Assembly: GCA_023386955.1 (NCBI GenBank)
Contig: JAEWIS010000040.1
Location: 1-29,911, forward strand
DNA: 29,911 nucleotides
Direction: 5' to 3'
Origin: Bacillota bacterium
Lineage (GTDB): Bacteria > Bacillota > Bacilli > Paenibacillales > NBRC-103111
Each line of letters starts with the position of its first letter. Position 1 is the first letter of the stretch. The notes under the pieces were generated by a model that worked only from the letters and a program-made list of their open reading frames with translations, was not told the DNA's origin and did no database searches. Positions 1-6,199 of this stretch are shown one piece after another. The translations under genes were made by a program, and so were the position numbers.

Positions 1-429
1 CCGGAAGCCCATGGCCGGGCCATGGGCTTCCTGGCGGCTGCGCTGGCAGCGGAGGAGGGCGCCGCGGTCCTGCCGGTGGAATGGCTGATGGATGCGGAGC
101 ATCTGTTCAGCCATATCCGGTGGGACCTGGCGGTGTACCGCTGCCGGCCCGCGCCGGATTTTGGCGCCGTCGGAACGGCGGCGCAGGGCTACGCGGCGGC
201 GGAGAGTGCCGCGTGGTACGGCGGGGCGGCAGCGGACAACGCCGCTCCCATGGGCCAGGGCGCTGCTCCCGGTGCGGCTTCTGCTGCGCCGGGATTGGCC
301 CAGTCCCGCGGCGGCCTGCCGCCCCGCTACCGCTGGATGAGCTGGGAGGAGCTGGACCAGCTGGCTTTCCCCAACGTGTTTTTGCGCATATTGAAAGCCT
401 ACCGGGAAGGAATCCAGGGGCAGCAATAG
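1..429 (+). CDS. mutY: A/G-specific adenine glycosylase MutY, C-terminal part (5' end cut by window)
   Basis: The reading frame is open from base 1 and ends at TAG 427-429, so only the C-terminal domain is seen. MutY removes adenine mispaired with 8-oxoguanine in base-excision repair; its C-terminal Nudix-like domain recognises the 8-oxoG. Diagnostic segments are HLFSHIRWDLAVYRC near the start and YRWMSWEELDQLAFPNVF near the end, matching the F-S-H and tryptophan/valine-tyrosine pattern of MutY C-terminal domains. Between them lies an unusual Ala/Gly-rich stretch of roughly 45 residues (about bases 180-310), longer than the loop expected here. The catalytic helix-hairpin-helix and iron-sulfur regions lie outside the window. 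The ATG at 22 is unlikely to be the start, because the preceding codons are also open and the fragment lacks a complete enzyme. Confidence 0.85.
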   Translation, partial: PEAHGRAMGFLAAALAAEEGAAVLPVEWLMDAEHLFSHIRWDLAVYRCRPAPDFGAVGTAAQGYAAAESAAWYGGAAADNAAPMGQGAAPGAASAAPGLAQSRGGLPPRYRWMSWEELDQLAFPNVFLRILKAYREGIQGQQ

Positions 430-436
430 GGGCGCG

Positions 437-643
437 TACTCGAAAAATCATACACAAACCGCCGGCTAGTGGGTAAAACAGGTAATTATACTCGAAAAAT
501 CATACACAAACCGCCGGCCAGTGGGTAAAACAGGTAATTAAACTCGAAAAATCATATCCAAACCATCAGTTAGCGGAAAAACGGGTAATTATACTTGAAA
601 AACCGAATATAAACCATCAGTTAGTGGGCAAACCAGCAGCATG
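437..643. repeat. 52-bp tandem repeat, four degenerating copies
   Basis: Four head-to-tail copies begin at about 437, 489, 541 and 592, with periods of 52, 52 and 51 bp. Each starts with a T/A-ACTCGAAAAA-like segment and carries ATCATA, AAACC and a GTGGGTAAAACAGGTAATTA-like end. Copies 1 and 2 are nearly identical, copy 3 is diverged and copy 4 more so. The array fills most of the gap between mutY and the phosphoesterase gene. No gene, promoter or hairpin could be assigned with certainty in 430-750 apart from the ribosome binding site of the next gene. Confidence 0.85.
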
Positions 644-750
644 GGCCTGAGCAATCGCATACACCCCAGCACATGGTACACAGAGGCGCCGCCCAAAAGG
701 GAAGGGCGGGCAACCCCAAAAAGCATTTTAAAAAATGGAGGCGGTTCTCG

Positions 751-1500
751 ATGAAGCTTGCGTTTATCTCCGATATTCATGGCAATTACCATGCGCTGGA
801 GGCGGTGCTGCTGGATATTGCCACCCTCAAGGCGGACAAAATTTATGTGCTGGGGGACTTGGTGTTCAAAGGCCCCATGCCTGCCGAATGTGTGCGGAGA
901 ATCCGCCAGCTGGATACGGTGGTGATCCAGGGCAATATTGACGAGCTGGTGGGCTGCAATCTCATCCAGCCGGGTTTTGCCAAGTCAGAGGAGCAGCAGG
1001 CGGCCTTGCTGGAGGAAATGGAATGGACTCGGAGCCGGCTGACCCCGGAGGAGCTGGAATATTTGGCCGGCCTGCCCTTTTCCCATGAAGAGGAGCCCGT
1101 AAAAGGTCTGCTCTTCCGCATGGTTCACGCCAATCCCCGCAATCTGCTGGAGCAGGTACTTCCGACGGATGAGGAGGAGCAGGTGCTCACCCGTATGTTC
1201 GAAGGAACGGAAGCACAGATTGCCCTGTACGGGCATATCCATATGCCTTATATCCGCCATATCGGCGGCAAGGTGGTAGCCAATACCGGCAGCGTGGGGC
1301 TGCCCTTTGACAGCAATACAGCCGCTTCTTATGCTGTGCTGGAGATTGATGAGCCGTATGCGGGCTCAGCACCTGTCTTCACCCTGGGCATCCGCAGGGT
1401 GCCATACGATGTGCAGGCAGCGGTTCGTGCGTTCGAAGGGACGGAGCATCCTTTTGCGGAAAATGTGATAACCGCGCTGCGGGCGGGCAAACGCCCCTGA
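751..1500 (+). CDS. Metallophosphoesterase family protein (YfcE/MPP type)
   Basis: This 249-residue protein belongs to the calcineurin-like metallophosphoesterase superfamily, dinuclear-metal enzymes that cleave phosphomono- or diesters. The N-terminus MKLAFISDIHGN gives the D-x-H metal ligands (D8, H10). VLGDLVFKGP (D36), QGNID (N62), VHANPR and GHIHMPY supply the remaining ligands in the usual order, and NTGSVGLPF is typical of the YfcE-like bacterial subgroup. The start ATG 751 is preceded by GGAGGCGG about 8 bases upstream; upstream in-frame codons have no ribosome binding site and do not match the family N-terminus. The gene is followed after 37 bp by a serine hydrolase on the same strand, so the two may be co-transcribed. 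The substrate cannot be told from sequence. Confidence 0.85.
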   Translation: MKLAFISDIHGNYHALEAVLLDIATLKADKIYVLGDLVFKGPMPAECVRRIRQLDTVVIQGNIDELVGCNLIQPGFAKSEEQQAALLEEMEWTRSRLTPEELEYLAGLPFSHEEEPVKGLLFRMVHANPRNLLEQVLPTDEEEQVLTRMFEGTEAQIALYGHIHMPYIRHIGGKVVANTGSVGLPFDSNTAASYAVLEIDEPYAGSAPVFTLGIRRVPYDVQAAVRAFEGTEHPFAENVITALRAGKRP

Positions 1501-1537
1501 CCCCGGCAGGTTGACAGACGAAATGGAGGAAAGTGTT

Positions 1538-2101
1538 GTGAAACGCAGCTTTTTGATTCTGTACGGTCTGGGCGGCAGCGGTCCTGACCATTGGCAATCC
1601 TGGCTGGCACGCGGGCTTAGCGCCCGTGGGGAAACGGTCCATTACCCCAGCTTGCCCAACCCGGATCATCCGGACAAGGAGCAGTGGCTTGCTGACCTGG
1701 CCCAAACCATCGATGCCATTCCCGAAGATGAGGAGCTGACGGTGGTGGCTCACAGCCTGGCTTGTATCCTGTGGTTCCATTATGCGGCTCAAGGTGTACG
1801 GCGCAAGGCGGAGCGTGTGTTTCTGGTGGCGCCCCCTTCCGTCCATACCCGGCTGGAGGAGGTAGCAAGCTTTTTCCCTGTGCCGGACCGTCTGGAGGAG
1901 CTGCAGCACGCAGCTGCGCAAACCCTTCTGATCCTGTCCACTACAGATCCGTATTGCTCCTTGGAGGATGCCCTCGTTTACAAAAGAATGGGCGTGCCCA
2001 GTCTAACCTTGCCTGATATGGGCCATATCAATGTGGCTTCCGGGTACGGTCCCTGGGAGTGGATTCTGAAGCTGTGTCTCAATGGCAGCCCGATTCTGTA
2101 A
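1538..2101 (+). CDS. RBBP9/YdeN family serine hydrolase
   Basis: A 187-residue alpha/beta hydrolase of the RBBP9/YdeN family, cytoplasmic esterase-like proteins of unclear substrate. The N-terminal LYGLGGSGPDHWQSWL is the family signature. The nucleophile Ser73 lies in AHSLA, Asp137 in STTDPYCS and His163 in DMGHINVASGYGPW, forming a complete triad. The start is taken as GTG 1538, because GGAGGA at 1525-1530 sits 7 bases upstream; a TTG at 1511 in the same frame has no ribosome binding site. The length fits the family's usual 180-200 residues. It lies 37 bp after the phosphoesterase and is followed by a large palindrome and a terminator that close this unit. Confidence 0.85.
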   Translation: MKRSFLILYGLGGSGPDHWQSWLARGLSARGETVHYPSLPNPDHPDKEQWLADLAQTIDAIPEDEELTVVAHSLACILWFHYAAQGVRRKAERVFLVAPPSVHTRLEEVASFFPVPDRLEELQHAAAQTLLILSTTDPYCSLEDALVYKRMGVPSLTLPDMGHINVASGYGPWEWILKLCLNGSPIL

Positions 2102-2102
2102 G

Positions 2103-2201
2103 GAGCTGCGAGGAAATTAGTATCCGCTTTTGCTGACAAAATCTCCACAGTTTTGGGAGTTTTGCCAGCAAATTAGCGGTACTTTATTTCGTCGCAGTCT
2201 C
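2103..2201. repeat. 99-bp imperfect palindrome directly after the hydrolase stop codon
   Basis: The two halves of this segment are near reverse complements over their whole length, centred near 2152. The left half runs GAG-CTGCGAGGAAAT, TAGTATCCGCT, TTTGCTGACAAAA, CTCC. The reverse complement of the right half runs GAGACTGCGACGAAAT, AAAGTACCGCT, TTTGCTGGCAAAA, CTCC. As RNA it would fold into one long hairpin with a few bulges. There is no T-tract at the end, so it is not a standard terminator. Its form resembles the small palindromic intergenic elements found in many copies in bacterial genomes, which is an inference. Confidence 0.75.
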
Positions 2202-2249
2202 TAAGCCGAGAGGAACCACAACGGAAATATATCCATACTTTTCTTCCGG

Positions 2250-2282
2250 ACTGCACCCTGATTCTTCAGGCGTGCAGTTTTT
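2250..2282 (+). terminator. Rho-independent terminator
   Basis: ACTGCAC-CCTGA pairs with TCAGG-C-GTGCAGT across a TTCT loop and is followed directly by five T. It closes the phosphoesterase/hydrolase unit, about 150 bp after the hydrolase stop codon and beyond the 99-bp palindrome. Confidence 0.85.
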
Positions 2283-2379
2283 ATGTTATATAACCTGACA
2301 TAGACACAGAATTGTGCTTAGGCCCTGCTGGAAGAAGAATGGTATGATACGGGTAAAATGTCCGTTGGAGGTGGTCCGG

Positions 2380-3396
2380 TTGAACGGGAAAATCCAAGAA
2401 AAGGGATGGGCGGGATATGATTTTGTTCCGACGCTGCTGGCGATGATGCCCTGTCCGTTAAAGGTGCCGGTGGAGGAGGATTTCGCCAGGCGGGAGGAAG
2501 CGGGGGAATGGGCGGGCTTCGATACGTCGAAGATTGTGTTTGAGGGGAACGCCACCCAAACCGGCTTCTATGAGCAGGTGAAGGCTTACCGCCACGAGGA
2601 TGAGCTGCCGGAGCTGATCATCTCTCCGGGCATAAGCAGCTTCTTCCATTCGGATTTCCGGGAAAAATTCCTGGAGCGCGGTGTGTTTGCGGATGTGACG
2701 GAGGGCTGGAGGGGCAATCCCCGTTTTGGCAATTTGGAGCTGGTGGACCCGAAGGGCTGGTATACGGTGCTTTGTGTGAACCCGCTGGTGATGGTGGCGG
2801 ATCTGACCCGTTTGGACGGCCTGCCTGTTCCACGGTCCTGGGCAGAGCTGCTGAAGCCCGAGTGGAGCCGGAGGGTGAATATGCGGGGCAAAAACAACAA
2901 GGATTTTTGCGAAACCACGCTGCTGACCCTTCGCCATGTTTTTGGCCCGGAGGCGGTGGAGCGGTTCGGAGAGTCTGTGAAGGATGGGCTGCATCCTGCC
3001 CAAATGGTTAAGCTGGCGGGCACGGGACATGCCGATGCGCCTGCGGTATCGGTGATGCCGTATTTTTATGCCAAAACCATTCCCCGCAAGGACAAAACCG
3101 CCATTATCTGGCCGGAGGAGGGAGCTATCGCAAGTCCGGTGTTCCTGTTGGCCAAAGCCGCGTCGCGTGAGCGCCTCCAGCCGCTGACGGATTATCTCAC
3201 AGGACCCGGAGTGTCGGCCTTGTACGAAAATGCCTGCTTCCCCGCCCTGAACCCTTCGGTGGAGAGCAAACTGCCGCCCGATGCCAAGCTGATGTGGATG
3301 GGTTGGGATTTGGTGTGGCATGAGGATATCGGATCGGTGAAGCTGGACACGGAGGAACGTTTCATGAGGGGCTACTGCAAGGGGCGGAGCCTATGA
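2380..3396 (+). CDS. ABC-type substrate-binding-like protein without signal peptide
   Basis: A 338-residue protein resembling extracellular solute-binding proteins of the Fe3+/thiamine type (periplasmic-binding fold II), as seen from LIISPGISSFF, WYTVLCVNPLVMV, the PRSWAELLKPEWSRRV hinge-type motif and ASPVFLLAKAA. It has no signal peptide or lipobox: the N-terminus is MNGKIQEKGWAGYDFVPTLL, so it should stay in the cytoplasm. A PCP motif at about residues 24-26 is a possible ligand or metal site. The start is TTG 2380, because GGAGGTGG (2367-2374) lies 5 bases upstream; GTG 2314 and ATG 2344 have no ribosome binding site. It overlaps the GTPase gene by 4 bp, and an ABC ATPase follows. With no permease and no export signal, a role in handling an intracellular ligand or metallocofactor is more likely than uptake; this is inference. 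Confidence 0.7.
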   Translation: MNGKIQEKGWAGYDFVPTLLAMMPCPLKVPVEEDFARREEAGEWAGFDTSKIVFEGNATQTGFYEQVKAYRHEDELPELIISPGISSFFHSDFREKFLERGVFADVTEGWRGNPRFGNLELVDPKGWYTVLCVNPLVMVADLTRLDGLPVPRSWAELLKPEWSRRVNMRGKNNKDFCETTLLTLRHVFGPEAVERFGESVKDGLHPAQMVKLAGTGHADAPAVSVMPYFYAKTIPRKDKTAIIWPEEGAIASPVFLLAKAASRERLQPLTDYLTGPGVSALYENACFPALNPSVESKLPPDAKLMWMGWDLVWHEDIGSVKLDTEERFMRGYCKGRSL

Positions 3397-4103
3397 AGCT
3401 GATTACGTTGGCCGGGCCTCCCTCCAGCGGCAAAACCTCTGTACTCCTGCGCATTATTGAAGCGCTGAGTGAAGCGGGAAAACGCACGGGCGTAGTTAAA
3501 TTTGATTGTATGGCCACCTTTGACGACAGGCTATACCAGGAAAAGGGAATTCCTGTTCTGGTTGGGCTGTCCGGGAATCTGTGCCCTGACCATTATTTTG
3601 TTACCAATATTGCCTCCTGTTTAGAGTGGGGAAGCTCCATAGGGGCGGATATGCTGATTACGGAAAGCGCCGGGCTGTGCAACCGCTGCTCGCCTTACAT
3701 CCGGCAGGTCCAGTCGGTCTGCGTCATTGACCATCTGTCTGGGCTCAACACCCCTGCCAAAATCGGGCCTATGCTCAAGCTGGCGGATACGGTGATTCTC
3801 ACCAAGGGGGATATTGTCTCCCAGGCAGAGCGGGAGGTGTTCCGCTACCGGGTGCGGAAGGCCAATCCCAAGGCGGAGATTATTCCGATGAATGGGCTTA
3901 CCGGACAGGGAAAGGAAAGGGCGAGGGATGTGTTTTTGACGGCGCCGGAGGTAGAGTCGCTGGATGGCTCCAAGCTGCGGTTTTCCATGCCTGCGGCGGT
4001 GTGCTCCTACTGTCTGGGGGAAACCAGGATTGGTGAGGATGCCCAGATGGGCAATGTACGGAAGCTGTGGACGCCTGCAAAGGAGGGGGAGGCTGGGGGT
4101 TGA
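3393..4103 (+). CDS. HypB/CobW-like P-loop GTPase
   Basis: A 236-residue P-loop protein of the SIMIBI type, similar in layout to HypB, UreG and CobW, GTPases that deliver metals to metalloenzymes. The Walker A motif GPPSSGKT is at residues 8-15, a Walker B-like ITESAG ends at 94, and TKGD (137-140) stands where the guanine-specifying NKxD motif is expected. Cysteines occur as C96-x2-C99 just after the ESAG loop and as C204-x2-C207 near the C-terminus, plausible metal ligands. The gene starts at ATG 3393 within the stop codon of the preceding gene (ATGA overlap), so translation is probably coupled. It differs from true HypB in lacking a histidine-rich N-terminus. The exact client is unknown. 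Confidence 0.7.
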   Translation: MKLITLAGPPSSGKTSVLLRIIEALSEAGKRTGVVKFDCMATFDDRLYQEKGIPVLVGLSGNLCPDHYFVTNIASCLEWGSSIGADMLITESAGLCNRCSPYIRQVQSVCVIDHLSGLNTPAKIGPMLKLADTVILTKGDIVSQAEREVFRYRVRKANPKAEIIPMNGLTGQGKERARDVFLTAPEVESLDGSKLRFSMPAAVCSYCLGETRIGEDAQMGNVRKLWTPAKEGEAGG

Positions 4104-4227
4104 GGGCGGCGGCAGGTGTCTTGAGTGCATCCCCCGTCCGATGCTCCCAGGCACCTCATCGTGCGGATAGGCGTCATGGCGATTTGCAGCTTCCATACCA
4201 CAAAACTAACAAGGAGGCAGAATCATC

Positions 4228-5253
4228 ATGGAACAGGTGCAATCCATTACCATCTGCGGCGGCCGTGACAAAAACGGGCAGCCCGAGGACTGCCGGCTCC
4301 ACCTTGTGCCGGGGGACATTGCGGCTGTGGTTGGCCCCACCGGTTCGGGCAAAAGTCGGTTGCTGGCGGATATCGAGTACCTGGCCCAGCGGGATACACC
4401 CAGCGGCAGACAGATATTGTTGAACGGCCAGCCCCCTGACCCGGCGGAGCGGTTCGGCATCGGTACCAAGCTCATCGCCCAGCTGTCGCAAAATATGAAT
4501 TTTGTGCTGGATGCCACGGTGGGGGAGTTTATTGCCATGCACGCGGCTTGTCTGGAGCTAGAGGAGCCGGGAGGGAGCTTGTCAACTGAAACAGGAGTAG
4601 AGCAGGCGGGAATCGGCTCGCGAACCGGTTTTTCTGCGGGTGGGCACGGTGCGGGACGGGCAGAAGCTCTAGAGGGTAAAGGGAGTTATGGGGCGGGACA
4701 GACAGAGGCTGGGGAGGGTAAAGGGAGTTGTGGAGCGGGACAGACAGAGGCTGGAGTTGGTAAAGAGAGCTGTTCCAAAGCTTACGTGGAGGCAAGTGAG
4801 GTTGGGTTCGTCTCCCAAAGCGGCGGCCTGAGTTTGGCGGAGCAGGTGCTGGAGCAGGCCAACCGGCTGGCGGGGGAGGCCTTTACGCTGGATACTCCGC
4901 TTACGGCGCTGAGCGGCGGGCAATCCCGGGCGTTGATGATAGCCGATACGGCGATTCTATCCGACTCCCCCATCGTACTGATCGACGAGATCGAAAACGC
5001 CGGCATTGACAAACGGCTGGCCCTGGAGATTCTGGTGGACCGCCAAAAGATTGTGATCATGGCTACGCATGATCCGATTCTCGCCTTATCCGGGCATTAC
5101 CGGCTGGTTCTGGGTAACGGCGCCTTGAAGGGTGTGCTGAAAACGGAGGCGGGTGAGCTGGAGCTGCTGGAGGAGCTGCGTGCAGCCGATTTGCGGCTGG
5201 CGGCCATCCGCCGGGCGCTGCGGGCAGGGGAGCGGCTTCACCCGGGGATGTAA
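4228..5253 (+). CDS. ABC-type ATPase with low-complexity repeat insert
   Basis: A 341-residue single ATP-binding cassette. Walker A is GPTGSGKS (36-43), the Q-loop region is AQLSQNMNF (84-92), the signature is LSGGQ (228-232), Walker B is IVLIDE (249-254) and the switch histidine is H281 in ATHDP. Between the Q-loop region and the signature lies an insert of about 80 residues (115-195), Gly/Glu/Ser-rich and built partly from three 14-residue repeats (141-182). Such an insert is foreign to the helical subdomain. No permease gene is nearby. The start ATG 4228 has AAGGAGG 10 bases upstream. It is separated from the GTPase gene by 124 bp on the same strand and most likely forms a functional set with it and the substrate-binding-like protein. 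The Walker B, LSGGQ and H-loop residues are intact, so ATP hydrolysis is expected. Confidence 0.75.
   Translation: MEQVQSITICGGRDKNGQPEDCRLHLVPGDIAAVVGPTGSGKSRLLADIEYLAQRDTPSGRQILLNGQPPDPAERFGIGTKLIAQLSQNMNFVLDATVGEFIAMHAACLELEEPGGSLSTETGVEQAGIGSRTGFSAGGHGAGRAEALEGKGSYGAGQTEAGEGKGSCGAGQTEAGVGKESCSKAYVEASEVGFVSQSGGLSLAEQVLEQANRLAGEAFTLDTPLTALSGGQSRALMIADTAILSDSPIVLIDEIENAGIDKRLALEILVDRQKIVIMATHDPILALSGHYRLVLGNGALKGVLKTEAGELELLEELRAADLRLAAIRRALRAGERLHPGM
4648..4773 (+). repeat. Three in-frame 42-bp tandem repeats inside the ABC ATPase gene
   Basis: Copies at 4648-4689, 4690-4731 and 4732-4773 encode GAGRAEALEGKGSY, GAGQTEAGEGKGSC and GAGQTEAGVGKESC. The unit length is a multiple of three, so the frame is kept. 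The copies are more alike at DNA level than the surrounding insert, which suggests recent expansion by slippage or unequal recombination. Confidence 0.9.
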
Positions 5254-5373
5254 CTGGTACAGTAAACGGCGGTTGATGCTGCACGGGAAGTGGGGACCTG
5301 GGTTGGGGTAACAGGCAATAGGTTTTACGCTATCGTTTCACCATACGCCATCGTTTCAGCTTGCGCTGTCCGT

Positions 5374-5574
5374 GAAGTTGCCGCTGCTCGTGAAGCATGT
5401 ACTGGCTCCCGAAGCATGTACTGGCTCCCGAAGCATGTACTGCTCCTAAAACATGTACTCCTCCCGAAAGCATGCCCTGCCCGGGAAGCATAAGCAGTTC
5501 CGGAAGCTATTGCTGCCCTAAAGCATGAGCTGTCCCGGAAGCATTCACTGTCTCTAAGCATGCGCTGTCCATGA
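5374..5574. repeat. Degenerate 17-19-bp tandem repeat, about 11 copies
   Basis: Head-to-tail units follow the pattern GAAGCATGnnCTGnnCCC. Two adjacent copies near 5393-5430 are identical and the rest vary in length and sequence. The array lies downstream of the ABC ATPase gene and has no credible coding capacity, although short frames stay open across it because of its composition. It is the first of three repeat families filling 5254-6199, a stretch in which I see no gene. Confidence 0.8.
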
Positions 5575-5577
5575 ATA

Positions 5578-5617
5578 AAAGCGGCAGAACGGGCCTGGTG
5601 CCTCGTCCTGCCGCTTT
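5578..5617. terminator. Terminator-like hairpin after the SBP/GTPase/ABC cassette
   Basis: AAAGCGGCAG pairs with CTGCCGCTTT, with inner ACG/CGT pairing and a GCCTGGTGC core. On the plus strand only TTT follows; on the minus strand the arm is followed by TTTTATTC. It could stop transcription in both directions and lies about 325 bp after the ABC ATPase stop codon. Confidence 0.6.
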
Positions 5618-5737
5618 GGCTGGTTGGTTCTGGAGCAGTATAATAAGGTGTACGTGCAAGGGGGAAATGATAGCGGACAACAAATGTATGCTAAACCGCC
5701 GGGAGTGGGGCAATCCGGGCAAATAAGATACATGTTT

Positions 5738-5866
5738 TGTATGCTATTGAGCCAAAACCGGCTCAAAACAGGATGAAAAATATCAATAGCATACATTGTA
5801 TGGCGCTTACATGGCTGCTGGAGGCGGGTATGGAGCCAATAGCATACATTGTATGGCGCTTACATG
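5738..5866. repeat. 30-bp direct repeat pair with an inverted partial copy
   Basis: A 30-bp segment containing CAATAGCATACATTGTATGG occurs at 5784-5813 and again, identical, at 5837-5866 (period 53). The reverse complement of its left end, TGTATGCTATTGA, lies at 5738-5750, so a hairpin can form with 5783-5795. A second small hairpin, GAGCC/GGCTC, lies at about 5749-5765. Confidence 0.8.
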
Positions 5867-5889
5867 CTGCGACGGTGTGACAATTATGC

Positions 5890-6062
5890 TGGGTGTAGCG
5901 GGTATGAAGATCGTGACGAGTGTTACGGGTATGAAGATCGTGACGAGTGTTACGCGTATGACGGGTGTAACGGGTGTGACGAGCGAGACGAGCGTTACGG
6001 ATGTGACGGTGCGACGAGCGTAACGGGCCTATCGGGTGTAACGAACGTCACGGACGTACGAG
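5890..6062. repeat. 27-bp direct duplication within a degenerate 9-bp repeat
   Basis: A 27-bp unit (GGGTATGAAGATCG ... GTGTTAC) is perfectly duplicated at 5900-5926 and 5927-5953. Around and after it, 8-9-base units of the type GGGTGTAAC, GGGTGTGAC, GAGCGTTAC and GAACGTCAC continue to 6062. One frame reads as Gly-Val-Thr/Ser-Val-Thr triplets, but there is no ribosome binding site, and I regard it as non-coding. Confidence 0.8.
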
Positions 6063-6167
6063 ACACATGAATGTGGCCGGGCGCACGGTGTGTAAGCTGG
6101 CCGGAGTATGTCGGTGTGTGTTGTGGCTATTCGTACTGCCTCATGTCTCGCCCCGCGCGAATAGCCA

Positions 6168-6189
6168 GGCCGCCTCTTCCGGCGGCCTG
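6168..6189 (-). terminator. GC-rich hairpin at the 3' end of pyk
   Basis: AGGCCGCC pairs with GGCGGCCT around a 6-base loop, 11 bp beyond the pyk stop codon on the minus strand. The following minus-strand sequence has only scattered T, so termination there may be weak. Its position supports a role as the pyk terminator. Confidence 0.5.
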
Positions 6190-6199
6190 CCTATGCAGC

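Noticed and set aside
437..643. CRISPR array
   Set aside because: The repeat units are contiguous without unique spacers and no cas gene is present.
5796..6023. Open frame of 75 codons rich in Gly-Val-Thr and Ser-Val-Thr triplets
   Set aside because: It merely translates the 9-bp repeat array; there is no ribosome binding site and no conserved start, and two other frames are also open.
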